A stretch of 64,000 bases of DNA from Dyella terrae. Lineage in GTDB: Bacteria > Pseudomonadota > Gammaproteobacteria > Xanthomonadales > Rhodanobacteraceae. The stretch lies in NCBI RefSeq assembly GCF_022394535.1, contig NZ_CP089414.1, positions 3,906,001-3,970,000 on the forward strand, given 5' to 3'. The first letter of the stretch is position 1, and the number at the start of each line of letters is the position of its first letter. The notes under the pieces were generated by a model that had not been told where the DNA came from, did no database searches, and worked only from the letters and a program-made list of their open reading frames with translations. Below are positions 53,345-60,515 of the stretch, piece after piece. The position numbers and the translations under genes were made by a program.

Positions 53345-53678
53345 GGGCGGCTTTCCTTTCGGCGTTCTGGCGCTGGCGAATGGCGGTGGCCAGCTTGGCG
53401 TTTGTCTCGTCGCGCTCGATGAGCGCTTTGTCGGCCACTTGCTTTGCTACTTCGGCGGAGCGCTTCTGTGCATCGAGCGATCGCTTGATGTTGTCCAGCG
53501 CGGAGGCGGAGGCCTGGGCACGGGCGTCGGCTGCTCGTGCCTTCCCTTCGGCATCGATCACCTTGGCGCTCGAAGCGGCAGTGGCGCTCTTGAAGCCATG
53601 CGAATCGCCGATGGCATACGCGCTGAAGGCAACCGCTCCCACGAGGACAAGTTCAATGCCAATCTCGCGCAGGCTCAT
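53232..53678 (-). CDS. Rz: Rz-like i-spanin
   Basis: A 148-residue protein with an N-terminal transmembrane anchor (IGIELVLVGAVAFSAYAIGD) and a long periplasmic coiled coil (AARADARAQASASALDNI-type region, residues about 45-115), as in inner-membrane spanins. The start at 53678 overlaps the transglycosylase stop by ATGA; an ATG two codons earlier is possible. The C-terminus overlaps Rz1. Confidence 0.85.
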   Translation of the reverse strand: MSLREIGIELVLVGAVAFSAYAIGDSHGFKSATAASSAKVIDAEGKARAADARAQASASALDNIKRSLDAQKRSAEVAKQVADKALIERDETNAKLATAIRQRQNAERKAAHESPDCAELVRMPLCPAVAQRLFQPSGQTHTAPAVSH

Positions 53679-54400
53679 GTGCACACCGCCTTTCCGCCCC
53701 AGCCAGCGGCAACATAGGCGGGCTCCAATGTGAGAAGGATCCGCTTCACGTAGGCACGGTTCTCCTGAAAGGCGCTGGTGCTGCGGACTCGGTAGTCCGC
53801 CGTGTTATCGAACCAGCGAAGCTGATCGCGGCCGTTGGCTTGGGCAAGTGCCTGTTCACGGCGCAGCATCGACTCGCCGCCGTTGTATGCGCTAAGGGCA
53901 AAAGCCCAGTTACTGCATGCGCCACGTCCTGGGTTGCGTGTCAGGAGCCAGTGGTCATAGACAGCGGCGGCGCGAGCTGACCAGGCGGGATCCCACGGAT
54001 CGTAGGGACCAAGCTGGGGGAACTTCGCGGACAGCCAGCGTCCCGTCGCCGGCATGAACTGAGCGAGGCCCTCGGCGCCCGCCGGGCTCTTGGCGTTTGC
54101 GTTCCATACCGATTCCTGGTGCAACTGCGCGGCGAGCCTTGCCGGTGACGAATCAACGCCCCATTCCTCCGCCGAGGCCTGTTCGACCTGGAGTCGAAGG
54201 CGAGCGGAAACATCCGGGATACGTACTGTCTGCGCATGGGCGCTGGAAGCACCGAGCCAGATGATCACGACACCCGCGAGTAGGAGGAAATACGGCGTCC
54301 ACTCGCGCCAGCGCGGAAGCTTCAGGCCCATCCGCTGCGCGGTCCACCCAGCGACAAGCCACATGGCACCCCACAGGATCAGGAGGAGACCGCCGATCAC
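53675..54400 (-). CDS. Membrane-anchored lytic transglycosylase (SLT), phage endolysin
   Basis: A 241-residue murein-cleaving enzyme. Start at GTG 54400, overlapping the holin-like gene stop as GTGA. A first hydrophobic helix spans about residues 2-19; a second, with signal-like ASSAHAQ end, spans about 37-57. The SLT domain follows with catalytic Glu96 in HQESVWNANAKS, GLAQFMPATG and the AYNGG motif. This takes the place of a soluble endolysin: a membrane-tethered or secreted transglycosylase would not need a large holin pore. Confidence 0.88.
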   Translation of the reverse strand: MIGGLLLILWGAMWLVAGWTAQRMGLKLPRWREWTPYFLLLAGVVIIWLGASSAHAQTVRIPDVSARLRLQVEQASAEEWGVDSSPARLAAQLHQESVWNANAKSPAGAEGLAQFMPATGRWLSAKFPQLGPYDPWDPAWSARAAAVYDHWLLTRNPGRGACSNWAFALSAYNGGESMLRREQALAQANGRDQLRWFDNTADYRVRSTSAFQENRAYVKRILLTLEPAYVAAGWGGKAVCT

Positions 54401-54723
54401 GGCATCAATCCTGCTGCCACGATCACGGCCGCCATCACCAGCGCGCGACGCGACTGAGCCATCGAACGTTCCAGGCCGTCGAGTTGATTCGGGCGCGAGT
54501 TCCAGGAGGCAGCGCGGTCGAAGCCGTAGCCGAGCACTGCCGCCAGGCTCAGCTTGCTGATCACCCAGAGATAGGAGCCGAACTTGGCCGGATTGATGAA
54601 GCCACCGATCAGCGCCAGCAGAAGTACAGAGAACAATGCCCACAGCAACATGCGGCCACCGTCATCGATGATGGCGGCAAAGCGCTGATAAGCGGCGCGC
54701 AAAGCGTCTTTAGGGTTCGACAT
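54397..54723 (-). CDS. Putative holin-like membrane protein
   Basis: A 108-residue protein from MSNPKDALRAAYQRF (54723), with CAGGAGACCC before the ATG. It has hydrophobic segments LLWALFSVLLLALIGGF, LWVISKLSLAAVLGYGF and ALVMAAVIVAAGLMP, so three transmembrane helices are likely. First gene of the lysis cassette, before the transglycosylase and spanins. Topology and position suggest a class I holin; the family is not certain. Confidence 0.7.
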   Translation of the reverse strand: MSNPKDALRAAYQRFAAIIDDGGRMLLWALFSVLLLALIGGFINPAKFGSYLWVISKLSLAAVLGYGFDRAASWNSRPNQLDGLERSMAQSRRALVMAAVIVAAGLMP

Positions 54724-54845
54724 CCGGGTCTCCTGATGAGAGGTGCCGGCGCGGTACCAGGGGGAGGAGTACCGCGCCGGCGAGGCAGGCGCGCCAAGGG
54801 GGTAACGCGCCGTGCCGTCAGGATCAGGGATGGGTATGTTCGGAA

Positions 54846-54864
54846 GGGAACGAAAAACTTCGCT
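54846..54864 (-). promoter_or_regulatory. Candidate late-activator site before the lysis cassette (element copy 2)
   Basis: GGGAACGAAAAACTTCGCT, 17/19 identical to the copy before gene I, with dyad AACGAA-N4-TTCGCT. It lies 122 bases before the first lysis gene, where Mu has Plys. The Mor-family protein encoded 600 bases away is the candidate activator. Confidence 0.5.
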
Positions 54865-54959
54865 GTAGGAAGCCACCAATTGCTGGTGTCAGGAGTGCCC
54901 TACACGCCGCCGAGCATATTCGCAGTAACATCCGCGCCACAAGTCACAAGGGGAACATC

Positions 54960-55454
54960 ATGAAGCTTGCGATGCTGTTGGGGCTGGCCCTTCTTGGGGC
55001 AGCAGTTTCGGCGCATGCCGATGAGCTTAAGGGCGACGCCATTGTCTGCGAGACGCCTGAACCGCTGGCAATGTTGGCAAAACCAAACCTTGCGGGGCAG
55101 CCCGGTAGCGTGGTGATGAAGCGGGTGGACGCCACAGCAAAGTTCTACAAGTTGTCCGGTCAGGCTAACGGAACGCTAGCCGAAATGACCGCGCAAGAAG
55201 ATCGAATCAGGGCAGCTGGTCAGCTCTCAGGTAACTCATCAGCTCAGGCGACGCAGGCAGTAGCCAATCAGCAATCCGCAACGACGCAGCAAAATGAGGC
55301 CGACTCATTCCTTCGTAGATGCGCCACAACTGGCTCGGACGTGCAGCAAGTTTCAGTCATCGAGCGCCATCCCATTTCGGGAGAGGTCAAGATCCGAGCG
55401 ATGATCAAAGGCGCGAGCGCTGATGTATGGACAATCGCTACTTATCTGCGCTGA
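54960..55454 (+). CDS. Secreted protein on the opposite strand (moron candidate)
   Basis: A 164-residue exported protein, the only clear phage gene on the plus strand. AAGGGGAAC precedes the ATG. A signal peptide ends near SAHADE; the mature part has Cys in DAIVCETPEP and RRCATTGS, and a Gln/Ala/Ser-rich helical middle (SAQATQAVANQQSATTQQ). It sits between the late promoter region and mor and is convergent with mor (3 bases between stops). Opposite orientation and an export signal are typical of morons expressed from the prophage. No family recognised. Confidence 0.75.
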   Translation: MKLAMLLGLALLGAAVSAHADELKGDAIVCETPEPLAMLAKPNLAGQPGSVVMKRVDATAKFYKLSGQANGTLAEMTAQEDRIRAAGQLSGNSSAQATQAVANQQSATTQQNEADSFLRRCATTGSDVQQVSVIERHPISGEVKIRAMIKGASADVWTIATYLR

Positions 55455-55457
55455 TGC

Positions 55458-55853
55458 TCAGCTATCAAACAGGCTTCCTTGCATCTTCCGCAGGAAGATG
55501 ACCCGCTGCTCAGCCGCAATCTGTTCCACGCGGCGCTCGGTGATCCCGTAGCGCCGCGACAAATCGGCCTTGTTTCGCCCGTTGTATTCCAGGTAGATGC
55601 GCCGATCGCGCAGGGCGCCCCTCAGAGAATCTCCACAAGGAAGATAGATCTGGCGACCACCGAGGTATTCGCCGATCGCCAACGCCGCCTGCTGGGCTTC
55701 GCTGATCGCGTCATCCTCTGAGCGACCTCGTTTGACAAACAATGCCCGGAGCACGTCGACCAGTTCCGCAAGCGTCGACGGCCAGCGGTCGCTGGGGGGC
55801 TCGATGCCCGCAAGAGAGGCATCGGTGGCGGCGTCCTCAAAGAGATCCGACAC
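55458..55853 (-). CDS. mor: Mor-family transcription activator
   Basis: A 131-residue protein of the Mor/C family, which in Mu activates middle (Mor) and late (C) transcription. The dimerisation part is WPSTLAELVDVLRALFVKRG, with AALAIGEYLGGRQIYLPCGDSL, and the C-terminal HTH is NKADLSRRYGITERRVEQI. Only one such gene is visible, at the boundary of early and late genes, so it may act directly on late promoters. The two 19-bp dyads upstream of lysis and head genes are its candidate sites. Confidence 0.9.
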   Translation of the reverse strand: MSDLFEDAATDASLAGIEPPSDRWPSTLAELVDVLRALFVKRGRSEDDAISEAQQAALAIGEYLGGRQIYLPCGDSLRGALRDRRIYLEYNGRNKADLSRRYGITERRVEQIAAEQRVIFLRKMQGSLFDS

Positions 55854-55897
55854 TGCGTTCTCCGAATAGGTAAGTCAAATACGAGCGGCAAGCCGCA

Positions 55898-56260
55898 TTA
55901 CGGCTCGCCACGAACATCTAGGCGATCAGGTATCTTTTGCTTGGTGCGCCGGATAGAAGCCTTAAGGCGCTTCTCTTCCCGGGCCAGGCGTTCGACGCTT
56001 TCGTTCAACGCCTTGATGCGGTCTCGGACGATTCGATAGTCGCGCCAAGCCATCTGTAAGGACTGCCCGTTGCGTGCGATATAGTCGAATGGGTCGAGCA
56101 TTGCGCAGCACGCATCGCAACGTACAGTTCGTTCATGCGTGTCGATCTGCAGCGAACGGTGGTTGCAGTGAAACACAGGCGAAGAGCTCTTCACTTCCAT
56201 CGGACACGGCGGAAGATCGTCGCTCGGTTTGAAGATATGGATGACTTTCTCGTCGCTCAT
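55898..56260 (-). CDS. Zinc-ribbon-like early phage protein
   Basis: A 120-residue protein with CNHRSLQIDTHERTVRCDAC, a four-ligand zinc-ribbon-like element at about residues 32-51, then LDPFDYIARNG and a charged coiled coil (KALNESVERLAREEKRLK). It overlaps the previous gene by one base. Function unknown; the finger suggests nucleic acid or protein binding. Confidence 0.65.
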   Translation of the reverse strand: MSDEKVIHIFKPSDDLPPCPMEVKSSSPVFHCNHRSLQIDTHERTVRCDACCAMLDPFDYIARNGQSLQMAWRDYRIVRDRIKALNESVERLAREEKRLKASIRRTKQKIPDRLDVRGEP

Positions 56261-56460
56261 CAGTCGTATCCCCCTAGTTGCGTTGGTTCGTGTTTGCGCC
56301 GCTCATCGTTGGTGCCGGCGTAATAGGCGCGCTTGAGAAGCGAATGGACGATGCCCTGGTAGACGGGCCGGATCGTCGAGACCTCACGCTGGAAACGGGT
56401 GCGCCACAGCTCTTGCCAGCGCCTCTTCCTCTCCTCGACTTCTTCCCGGTGCATGATCAT
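56260..56460 (-). CDS. Small hypothetical early protein
   Basis: A 66-residue basic protein (MIMHREEVEERKRRWQELW) with an aromatic middle (YQGIVHSLLKRAYYAG). Coupled to both neighbours by overlapping start and stop codons (ATGA upstream). No family recognised. Confidence 0.6.
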   Translation of the reverse strand: MIMHREEVEERKRRWQELWRTRFQREVSTIRPVYQGIVHSLLKRAYYAGTNDERRKHEPTQLGGYD

Positions 56461-56747
56461 TCCCTCTCAAAGCCGAGGGGGAGCGGTTGCTTAGTGAGCC
56501 GGCGAGATTTCGGTATGACCTGGCCGTCCGGCATGTGGATCTGACCTGACCGCACGTTGCGATAGGAGACGTTCACCTGGTCGCCAGCCACATAGACGAA
56601 TTCGAGATCTCCTTCGTAGTGCTCCTCGCACTCAACAGCTTGCGTGAGAAGCTGCACGACCTTCATGCCAGCAGCCGCTGGCATGAGGTAGTCGCGGTAG
56701 CCGATCTTGAAAACGCACATCTGTTCGCTCTTTGGCTTCGTAGCCAT
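56457..56747 (-). CDS. Hypothetical early protein
   Basis: A 96-residue protein starting MATKPKSEQMCVFKIGYRDY (56747), with GGAGGAAGTG upstream inside the gemA-like gene's end. Predicted beta-alpha-beta fold (LPAAAGMKVV-like helix, then DLEFVYVAGDQVNVSYRNV). It overlaps the stop of the gemA-like gene. Not recognised. Confidence 0.65.
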   Translation of the reverse strand: MATKPKSEQMCVFKIGYRDYLMPAAAGMKVVQLLTQAVECEEHYEGDLEFVYVAGDQVNVSYRNVRSGQIHMPDGQVIPKSRRLTKQPLPLGFERE

Positions 56748-57193
56748 CACTTCCTCCGATTGGCATTGATCTGAAGCGCCGCCACCAAGCGATGCAGTTG
56801 GTCTGGCTTGAGCCACTCGACGCGCTGGACGCGGAACATGCGTTTGGCCGTAGCGTGCGCGTAGGCCCACGGCTTGCCGCGCTCGGCCAGAATGGCGCTT
56901 ACCTTCCCGACCATTGCTGCCAGCTCGTCCCTTACGTTCTGGGGAGCGTCCGGTAGCTCGATCGCCGACTGCATCTTCTTCTGGGCTTCGCCTGCAAGCC
57001 GCCGCATCTCGTCCAATACCAGGGAACGGCCCTTCGCATCGAGGTCGGCTGCGCTGGATACGCCACCAACGCGCTGAAGCAATGCCACGTAGGTATCGCG
57101 ATCGAGGTGCAGGCGCTTGACGGCCATCACGTGGATGGCCGCCAGTTGCTTGTTACGCCGCGCTGATGCGGCGGATGTCGTTGTGACCGTCAT
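56747..57193 (-). CDS. gemA: GemA-like regulatory protein (Mu gp16, DUF1018)
   Basis: A 148-residue protein of the DUF1018 family. After a short Ser/Thr stretch it reads NKQLAAIHVMAVKRLHLDRD, then YVALLQRVGGVSSAADLDAKG and AYAHATAKRMFRVQRVEWLKPDQL, all typical. GemA of Mu modulates host gene expression and DNA supercoiling. ATGA overlap with the preceding gene and overlap with the next. Confidence 0.88.
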   Translation of the reverse strand: MTVTTTSAASARRNKQLAAIHVMAVKRLHLDRDTYVALLQRVGGVSSAADLDAKGRSLVLDEMRRLAGEAQKKMQSAIELPDAPQNVRDELAAMVGKVSAILAERGKPWAYAHATAKRMFRVQRVEWLKPDQLHRLVAALQINANRRK

Positions 57194-57378
57194 GGCCGCT
57201 TCCTCGGAACCCACTTCCGTCCGGCCTGCTGGGATCGGCCGCCCGAACGCGCGAAGGCAGCCCACCGGAACGCAGTCGATCGACCTACCTCCCAGCGATG
57301 CTGGATCTCGTCCACGCTGGGAGGCTTACGCAGGGTGCCGAGCCAATAGGCGATTTCGGCGGGAGATCCGAGCGGCAC
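57190..57378 (-). CDS. Small HTH-like early protein
   Basis: A 62-residue protein from GTG 57378, with GGAGGTGT upstream. AEIAYWLGTLRKPPSVDEIQ and HRWEVGRSTAFRWAAFAR look like a helix-turn-helix with a basic tail (GRKWVPRKRP). Possibly a small regulator. Not a family I can name. Confidence 0.6.
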   Translation of the reverse strand: MPLGSPAEIAYWLGTLRKPPSVDEIQHRWEVGRSTAFRWAAFARSGGRSQQAGRKWVPRKRP

Positions 57379-57380
57379 AA

Positions 57381-57593
57381 CTACACCTCCAACTGCAGCT
57401 GCGCTGCGACCTTGGTGGCGTTCGCCGCCCAATGCGCCCACGACGCCAGGAAGAGCGAGCGCACAGCCACCTTTCCCGGCCAGCTGTAGTAGACGCGGCC
57501 AGAGGCGATGCGCTCGACCTCGCGGGTTTCATCGCCGACCGTTACGGCGTCGCCCGGCTGAGGGTCGACGCGGGGATCACGTGATTGGGTCAT
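57381..57593 (-). CDS. Small hypothetical early protein
   Basis: A 70-residue protein (MTQSRDPRVDPQPGDAVTVG). The N-terminal part looks like a small SH3-like beta barrel (VTVGDETREVERIASGRVYY), followed by an aromatic helix (RSLFLASWAHWAANATKV). ATGA overlap with the upstream gene. Function unknown. Confidence 0.6.
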   Translation of the reverse strand: MTQSRDPRVDPQPGDAVTVGDETREVERIASGRVYYSWPGKVAVRSLFLASWAHWAANATKVAAQLQLEV

Positions 57594-57727
57594 GGTGTCA
57601 CTCCACCCGGCGCAACGATCCAGATCGTCACGCACGGAATCAGGTTGATGCAGAGGCGGCGATTGGCGCGCGACCAATGCGCGCCAATCCAGAGGCTTCC
57701 GGGACGAAATAAGACGCCGGCCTTCAC
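57590..57727 (-). CDS. Very small early phage protein
   Basis: A 45-residue product from GTG 57727 (MKAGVLFRPGSLWIGAHWSR), with GAGGCAGC upstream and GTGA and ATGA overlaps at the two ends. The coupling on both sides, in an operon where every boundary is of this kind, is the main evidence that it is translated. It has no recognisable domain. Confidence 0.55.
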   Translation of the reverse strand: MKAGVLFRPGSLWIGAHWSRANRRLCINLIPCVTIWIVAPGGVTP

Positions 57728-58149
57728 GCTGCCTCCCGCTTGAGGGCCGCCGGAATGTCCTGCGGATCCATCACGGGGCCCCACGCGTAGATCGGCATGA
57801 GGATCGGCTCTTCGCTGCCGGAAATGACCCAACAGTTAGGGTCAGTGGCGCTGCGCCAGGCCATCATCACCACGCCGACGTCATCGCTGGCGTCATAGGC
57901 GCTGACGAATACATCAACAAGCGGCGGTGGCGACGTTGCAGTCACGTCGTTCCAGCCAGGGAAATCGCCAGTGTGGATGTCAGGAAGAAACTGACGCTGG
58001 CCAGCGCGATTTAGGATCGACCATTTGACATCCGCGCCGAGGCCCTGTGCCAGCCCCTTCAGGCCAGCCAGAACATCATTGAGCTTCTCTTCGGCGAAGT
58101 CCGTCACATGCCGCCAAGAGCCCGCAGTATTGATTTGAAGTGTGAGCAT
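57724..58149 (-). CDS. Hypothetical early protein
   Basis: A 141-residue protein from MLTLQINTAGSWRHVTDFAE, overlapping the previous stop as TGATG. An acidic alpha/beta protein: LAQGLGADVKWSILNRAGQR, then LVDVFVSAYDASDDVGVVMM and a C-terminal AWGPVMDPQDIPAALKREAA. No family recognised. Confidence 0.6.
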   Translation of the reverse strand: MLTLQINTAGSWRHVTDFAEEKLNDVLAGLKGLAQGLGADVKWSILNRAGQRQFLPDIHTGDFPGWNDVTATSPPPLVDVFVSAYDASDDVGVVMMAWRSATDPNCWVISGSEEPILMPIYAWGPVMDPQDIPAALKREAA

Positions 58150-58355
58150 CACTCTGCTCCTTGATAGATGGCGCTGACGCACAGATGTGCGAGCTTCAGC
58201 GTGATGGCGCGGGTTTCGGGCGCGATGTCCGCTGCGTGATCATTTGCTTCGAAGAAGGCGATGGTGAGTCCGGCAATCACCCGGGCGTCGCTGCTCGCAT
58301 CTGGGTTATCCAAGATCTTCCTGGCGTCGTCGCGGTTGAGCGTGATTTGGGCCAT
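58149..58355 (-). CDS. Small hypothetical early protein
   Basis: A 68-residue helical protein (MAQITLNRDDARKILDNPDA), start 58355, one base after the DUF3164 stop. Acidic, no cysteines of note except one near the C-terminus (HLCVSAIYQ). No recognised family. Confidence 0.6.
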   Translation of the reverse strand: MAQITLNRDDARKILDNPDASSDARVIAGLTIAFFEANDHAADIAPETRAITLKLAHLCVSAIYQGAE

Positions 58356-58356
58356 G

Positions 58357-58971
58357 TCACACCGCCGCGATGTCGAGTGGGAGGGCCTGATAAGCGCCGT
58401 TCGAATCGCGTTTGTAGAAGCGGACGTAGCTCTTGCTTCCCACGACCTGGACGGCCTCACCTATCGCGTCCATCGCCCTGCGCCAGCGCGCGTCCTGGAT
58501 ATCCAGCCGCTTGAGCGCCAGCACACTCCCGGTGCGGATCTTGCCGCTGGCGTCGACGCGGAAGGCGTCCTGCACCAGGAGGGCGATCTCGGGCCGGGCA
58601 TCGACCGTCCACTCGCGCAGGCAGGCGTTGATCAGTTCTTTGGCCGCCTGCAGGCGTTCGTCGAAACTGATGCTTTCCTGGATCGAACGCTGCACGCGCA
58701 GCTCGCCGTCGAAGGACAGCAGCGACACGTTGCCCTTGGTGCCACCGACCTTGACGTCGTATTCGCCCACGCTCAGCTCGACGAAGGCGGCGAGTTCCGC
58801 GAAGGCATCGCGCTTGAATTCGGCGATGACCTTGTTCACGACCTCCGCCTTCGCCATCAGGGAGCGCACCAACTCGTCGCGCATCTTGTCGATGGTCTTG
58901 ATCTGGCTTTCGGGCACGAGGCGACCCTTGGCATCCTGCCAGTGGCCTGCGGGGATGGTTTTCTCAATCAT
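58357..58971 (-). CDS. DUF3164 family protein
   Basis: A 204-residue protein of the DUF3164 family found in early regions of Mu-like phages. Typical are IPAGHWQDAKGRLVPESQIK, the helical KMRDELVRSLMAKAEVVNKV, SVGEYDVKVGGTKGNVSLLS and KELINACLREWTVDARPEI. The start is overlapped with the previous gene by 8 bases. Role not established in any phage I know of. Confidence 0.88.
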   Translation of the reverse strand: MIEKTIPAGHWQDAKGRLVPESQIKTIDKMRDELVRSLMAKAEVVNKVIAEFKRDAFAELAAFVELSVGEYDVKVGGTKGNVSLLSFDGELRVQRSIQESISFDERLQAAKELINACLREWTVDARPEIALLVQDAFRVDASGKIRTGSVLALKRLDIQDARWRRAMDAIGEAVQVVGSKSYVRFYKRDSNGAYQALPLDIAAV

Positions 58972-59140
58972 GTTTCATGTCCTTGTCGTCTTGCTGCGCC
59001 TCGAAGTTGGCGCGGTGCATGTGGTGGAGCGTGTCGCGGTACCGCTCGCCCAGCCAGGGCGGTGCGTGGTCTTCGTCGTCGTCGGGATTCGGGCAGCGCA
59101 CGTGGCTGGCCAGTGCGGGCGGTAGGGTGGTGTCCTTCAC
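58964..59140 (-). CDS. Small hypothetical early protein
   Basis: A 58-residue product from GTG 59140 (MKDTTLPPALASHVRCPNPD), with GGAGGGG upstream and GTGA overlap. Rich in Asp/His (DDDEDHAPPWLGERYRDTLHHMHR). Single Cys. No family recognised; the acidic, compact nature is common among small phage inhibitors, which is only a hint. Confidence 0.6.
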   Translation of the reverse strand: MKDTTLPPALASHVRCPNPDDDEDHAPPWLGERYRDTLHHMHRANFEAQQDDKDMKHD

Positions 59141-59622
59141 GACCGCCCCTCCGCAACCCACGCATCGAGCGCCCGCTGGCTGGCATCGACTGCGCCCTTC
59201 AGGCCGGAGTAGATGGCGGGATCGGCGATGCTGATCAGATACATGTCGAGCGCATCCCGAGCCGTATCGCGGTTGAACTGCAACGCCTTGAGCACGTTCT
59301 CACTGCGCTGCACTGCTACACTGAAGTTGCGTCTCCGCTCGGTGACGCCCTGCGCTTGTTTCCGCTTGGCGCGCGGCGCTGCCTTTGCACCGGCGCCATC
59401 GGTGCCTTTGCGCCGGGTGTGGTCGTAACCAGGCGCGATGCCGTAGTGAGGCTTTCCCTCATCCAGCGACACCACCAGTTCTCCTGCGCGCTTGCGCTGC
59501 CCAAGGATCGTGTTGACGGTGTTCCGGTCCGTCCCTTCCGGGAGGGCCTGCATGATGCTGTCGAGGTTGAGCGTGATGCCGGCGTCGATCAGGACGCCAA
59601 AGATGTCGCTGGTCAGGGACAT
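59137..59622 (-). CDS. Hypothetical early protein with basic linker
   Basis: A 161-residue protein with GGAGCTAGACC before the ATG. The first 60 residues resemble a winged helix (DAGITLNLDSIMQALPEGTD, then VNTILGQRKRAGELVVSLDE), followed by a basic linker and a helical end. Probably DNA-binding. Overlaps the downstream gene as GTGA. Confidence 0.62.
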   Translation of the reverse strand: MSLTSDIFGVLIDAGITLNLDSIMQALPEGTDRNTVNTILGQRKRAGELVVSLDEGKPHYGIAPGYDHTRRKGTDGAGAKAAPRAKRKQAQGVTERRRNFSVAVQRSENVLKALQFNRDTARDALDMYLISIADPAIYSGLKGAVDASQRALDAWVAEGRS

Positions 59623-59625
59623 GGT

Positions 59626-59859
59626 CTAGCTCCTCCGTTGAAGGCGATGGCGACGGCGCCGACTGCGTGCTTTGCGGTTCTTGACGTGGCCGTTGTGCTT
59701 CTTCGGCCGAGTGCCCGGTTTTTGGTGGCTCGGCGAGCGGCGAGCCGAACGACCCCGAGCATCGATGTCGTAGGTGACCGGAAACGAAACGGCAGGCAGC
59801 GAGGGGACTGAGAGGAATGCGGATCCCAGGATGGCGATGGCGAGGCGGCGCATGAACAT
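59626..59859 (-). CDS. Small secreted, strongly basic protein
   Basis: A 77-residue product with a signal peptide (MRRLAIAILGSAFLSVPSLP) and a basic mature part (HVKNRKARSRRRRHRLQRRS). GGAGG lies upstream; the start could be 59859 or two codons later. A competing frame (59613-59865) starts by TGATG overlap but encodes a less protein-like sequence. Its reality is therefore less certain. If made, it would be exported. Confidence 0.45.
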   Translation of the reverse strand: MFMRRLAIAILGSAFLSVPSLPAVSFPVTYDIDARGRSARRSPSHQKPGTRPKKHNGHVKNRKARSRRRRHRLQRRS

Positions 59860-59863
59860 CGCA

Positions 59864-60154
59864 TCAGGCCTCCACGGCCATGCCAGCGTTGCGACGGACC
59901 GTGCGGACGGTCCACTGCACGCGGCAGCCACTGATCATCGCGACCATTACATGCTCGCGGTGCTGGTCGAAGGTCTGGCTCTTGTGGAGCGCACCCTTGA
60001 CCTGGTCACCCTTGGGCTCGCCATCGAGCGTGATCACCGGCCGCGCACTGCGGACGGCGATATCGGTCACAGTGGCGCCGGCTTCGTCGAGGACATGGAT
60101 GGCAGCGAGCACGTTGCAGGTGGCAAGACGGAGCAGTTCATTAAGCGGATTCAT
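59864..60154 (-). CDS. Hypothetical early protein
   Basis: A 96-residue protein (MNPLNELLRLATCNVLAAIH) with a beta-rich middle (GATVTDIAVRSARPVITLDG) and GCRVQWTVRTV near the end. It begins inside the end of the preceding gene. Similar-sized genes are found here in transposable phages. Function unknown. Confidence 0.65.
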   Translation of the reverse strand: MNPLNELLRLATCNVLAAIHVLDEAGATVTDIAVRSARPVITLDGEPKGDQVKGALHKSQTFDQHREHVMVAMISGCRVQWTVRTVRRNAGMAVEA

Positions 60155-60512
60155 GGGTCTTCTCCAGCGGCAGCCCGAGCTGCCCGCGTAGATCCGGCAT
60201 GGCGACGCGCCGCATGGCGCTGATCTGCCGGAGGGATGTCATGGATCGCGCCAGGAGGAATTCGCAGGCGCGGTTGAGTTCGGTGCTGTTGGCGGCGATG
60301 TAGTAGCCGTGCGTGGGCTCAGCGCAGATCGCGTGGCCGGCCATGCGAAGGGCGACGATCACATCGCGCAGCTGGCGTTCGGCTGCGGTGTTTCGGTGCC
60401 CGAGGATGGCGACTACCAGTTGCTCGGCGGTTTGCCCGTTGTCCGCGCCCACCCGCAGTGCTGATCGCACGGCGTGCGGCGTCAATTCCTGCTGAATGGA
60501 CTCGGTGTGCAT
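60141..60512 (-). CDS. Hypothetical early protein
   Basis: A 123-residue protein with a winged-helix-like part: LTPHAVRSALRVGADNGQTA, LRDVIVALRMAGHAICAEPT, HGYYIAANSTELNRACEFLL. This is the layout of small phage regulators that resolve helix and wing, so a DNA-binding function is possible. No family named. Confidence 0.62.
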   Translation of the reverse strand: MHTESIQQELTPHAVRSALRVGADNGQTAEQLVVAILGHRNTAAERQLRDVIVALRMAGHAICAEPTHGYYIAANSTELNRACEFLLARSMTSLRQISAMRRVAMPDLRGQLGLPLEKTHESA

Positions 60513-60515
60513 GGG

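Noticed and set aside
58261..59811. 516-codon plus-strand open frame over the early region
   Set aside because: It crosses several small coupled minus-strand genes; DUF3164 on the other strand is a firm assignment.
59613..59865. Alternative frame beginning at the TGATG overlap after 59864
   Set aside because: The product is Ser/Arg/Pro-rich without domain character, whereas the overlapping frame encodes a clear signal peptide; both remain uncertain.
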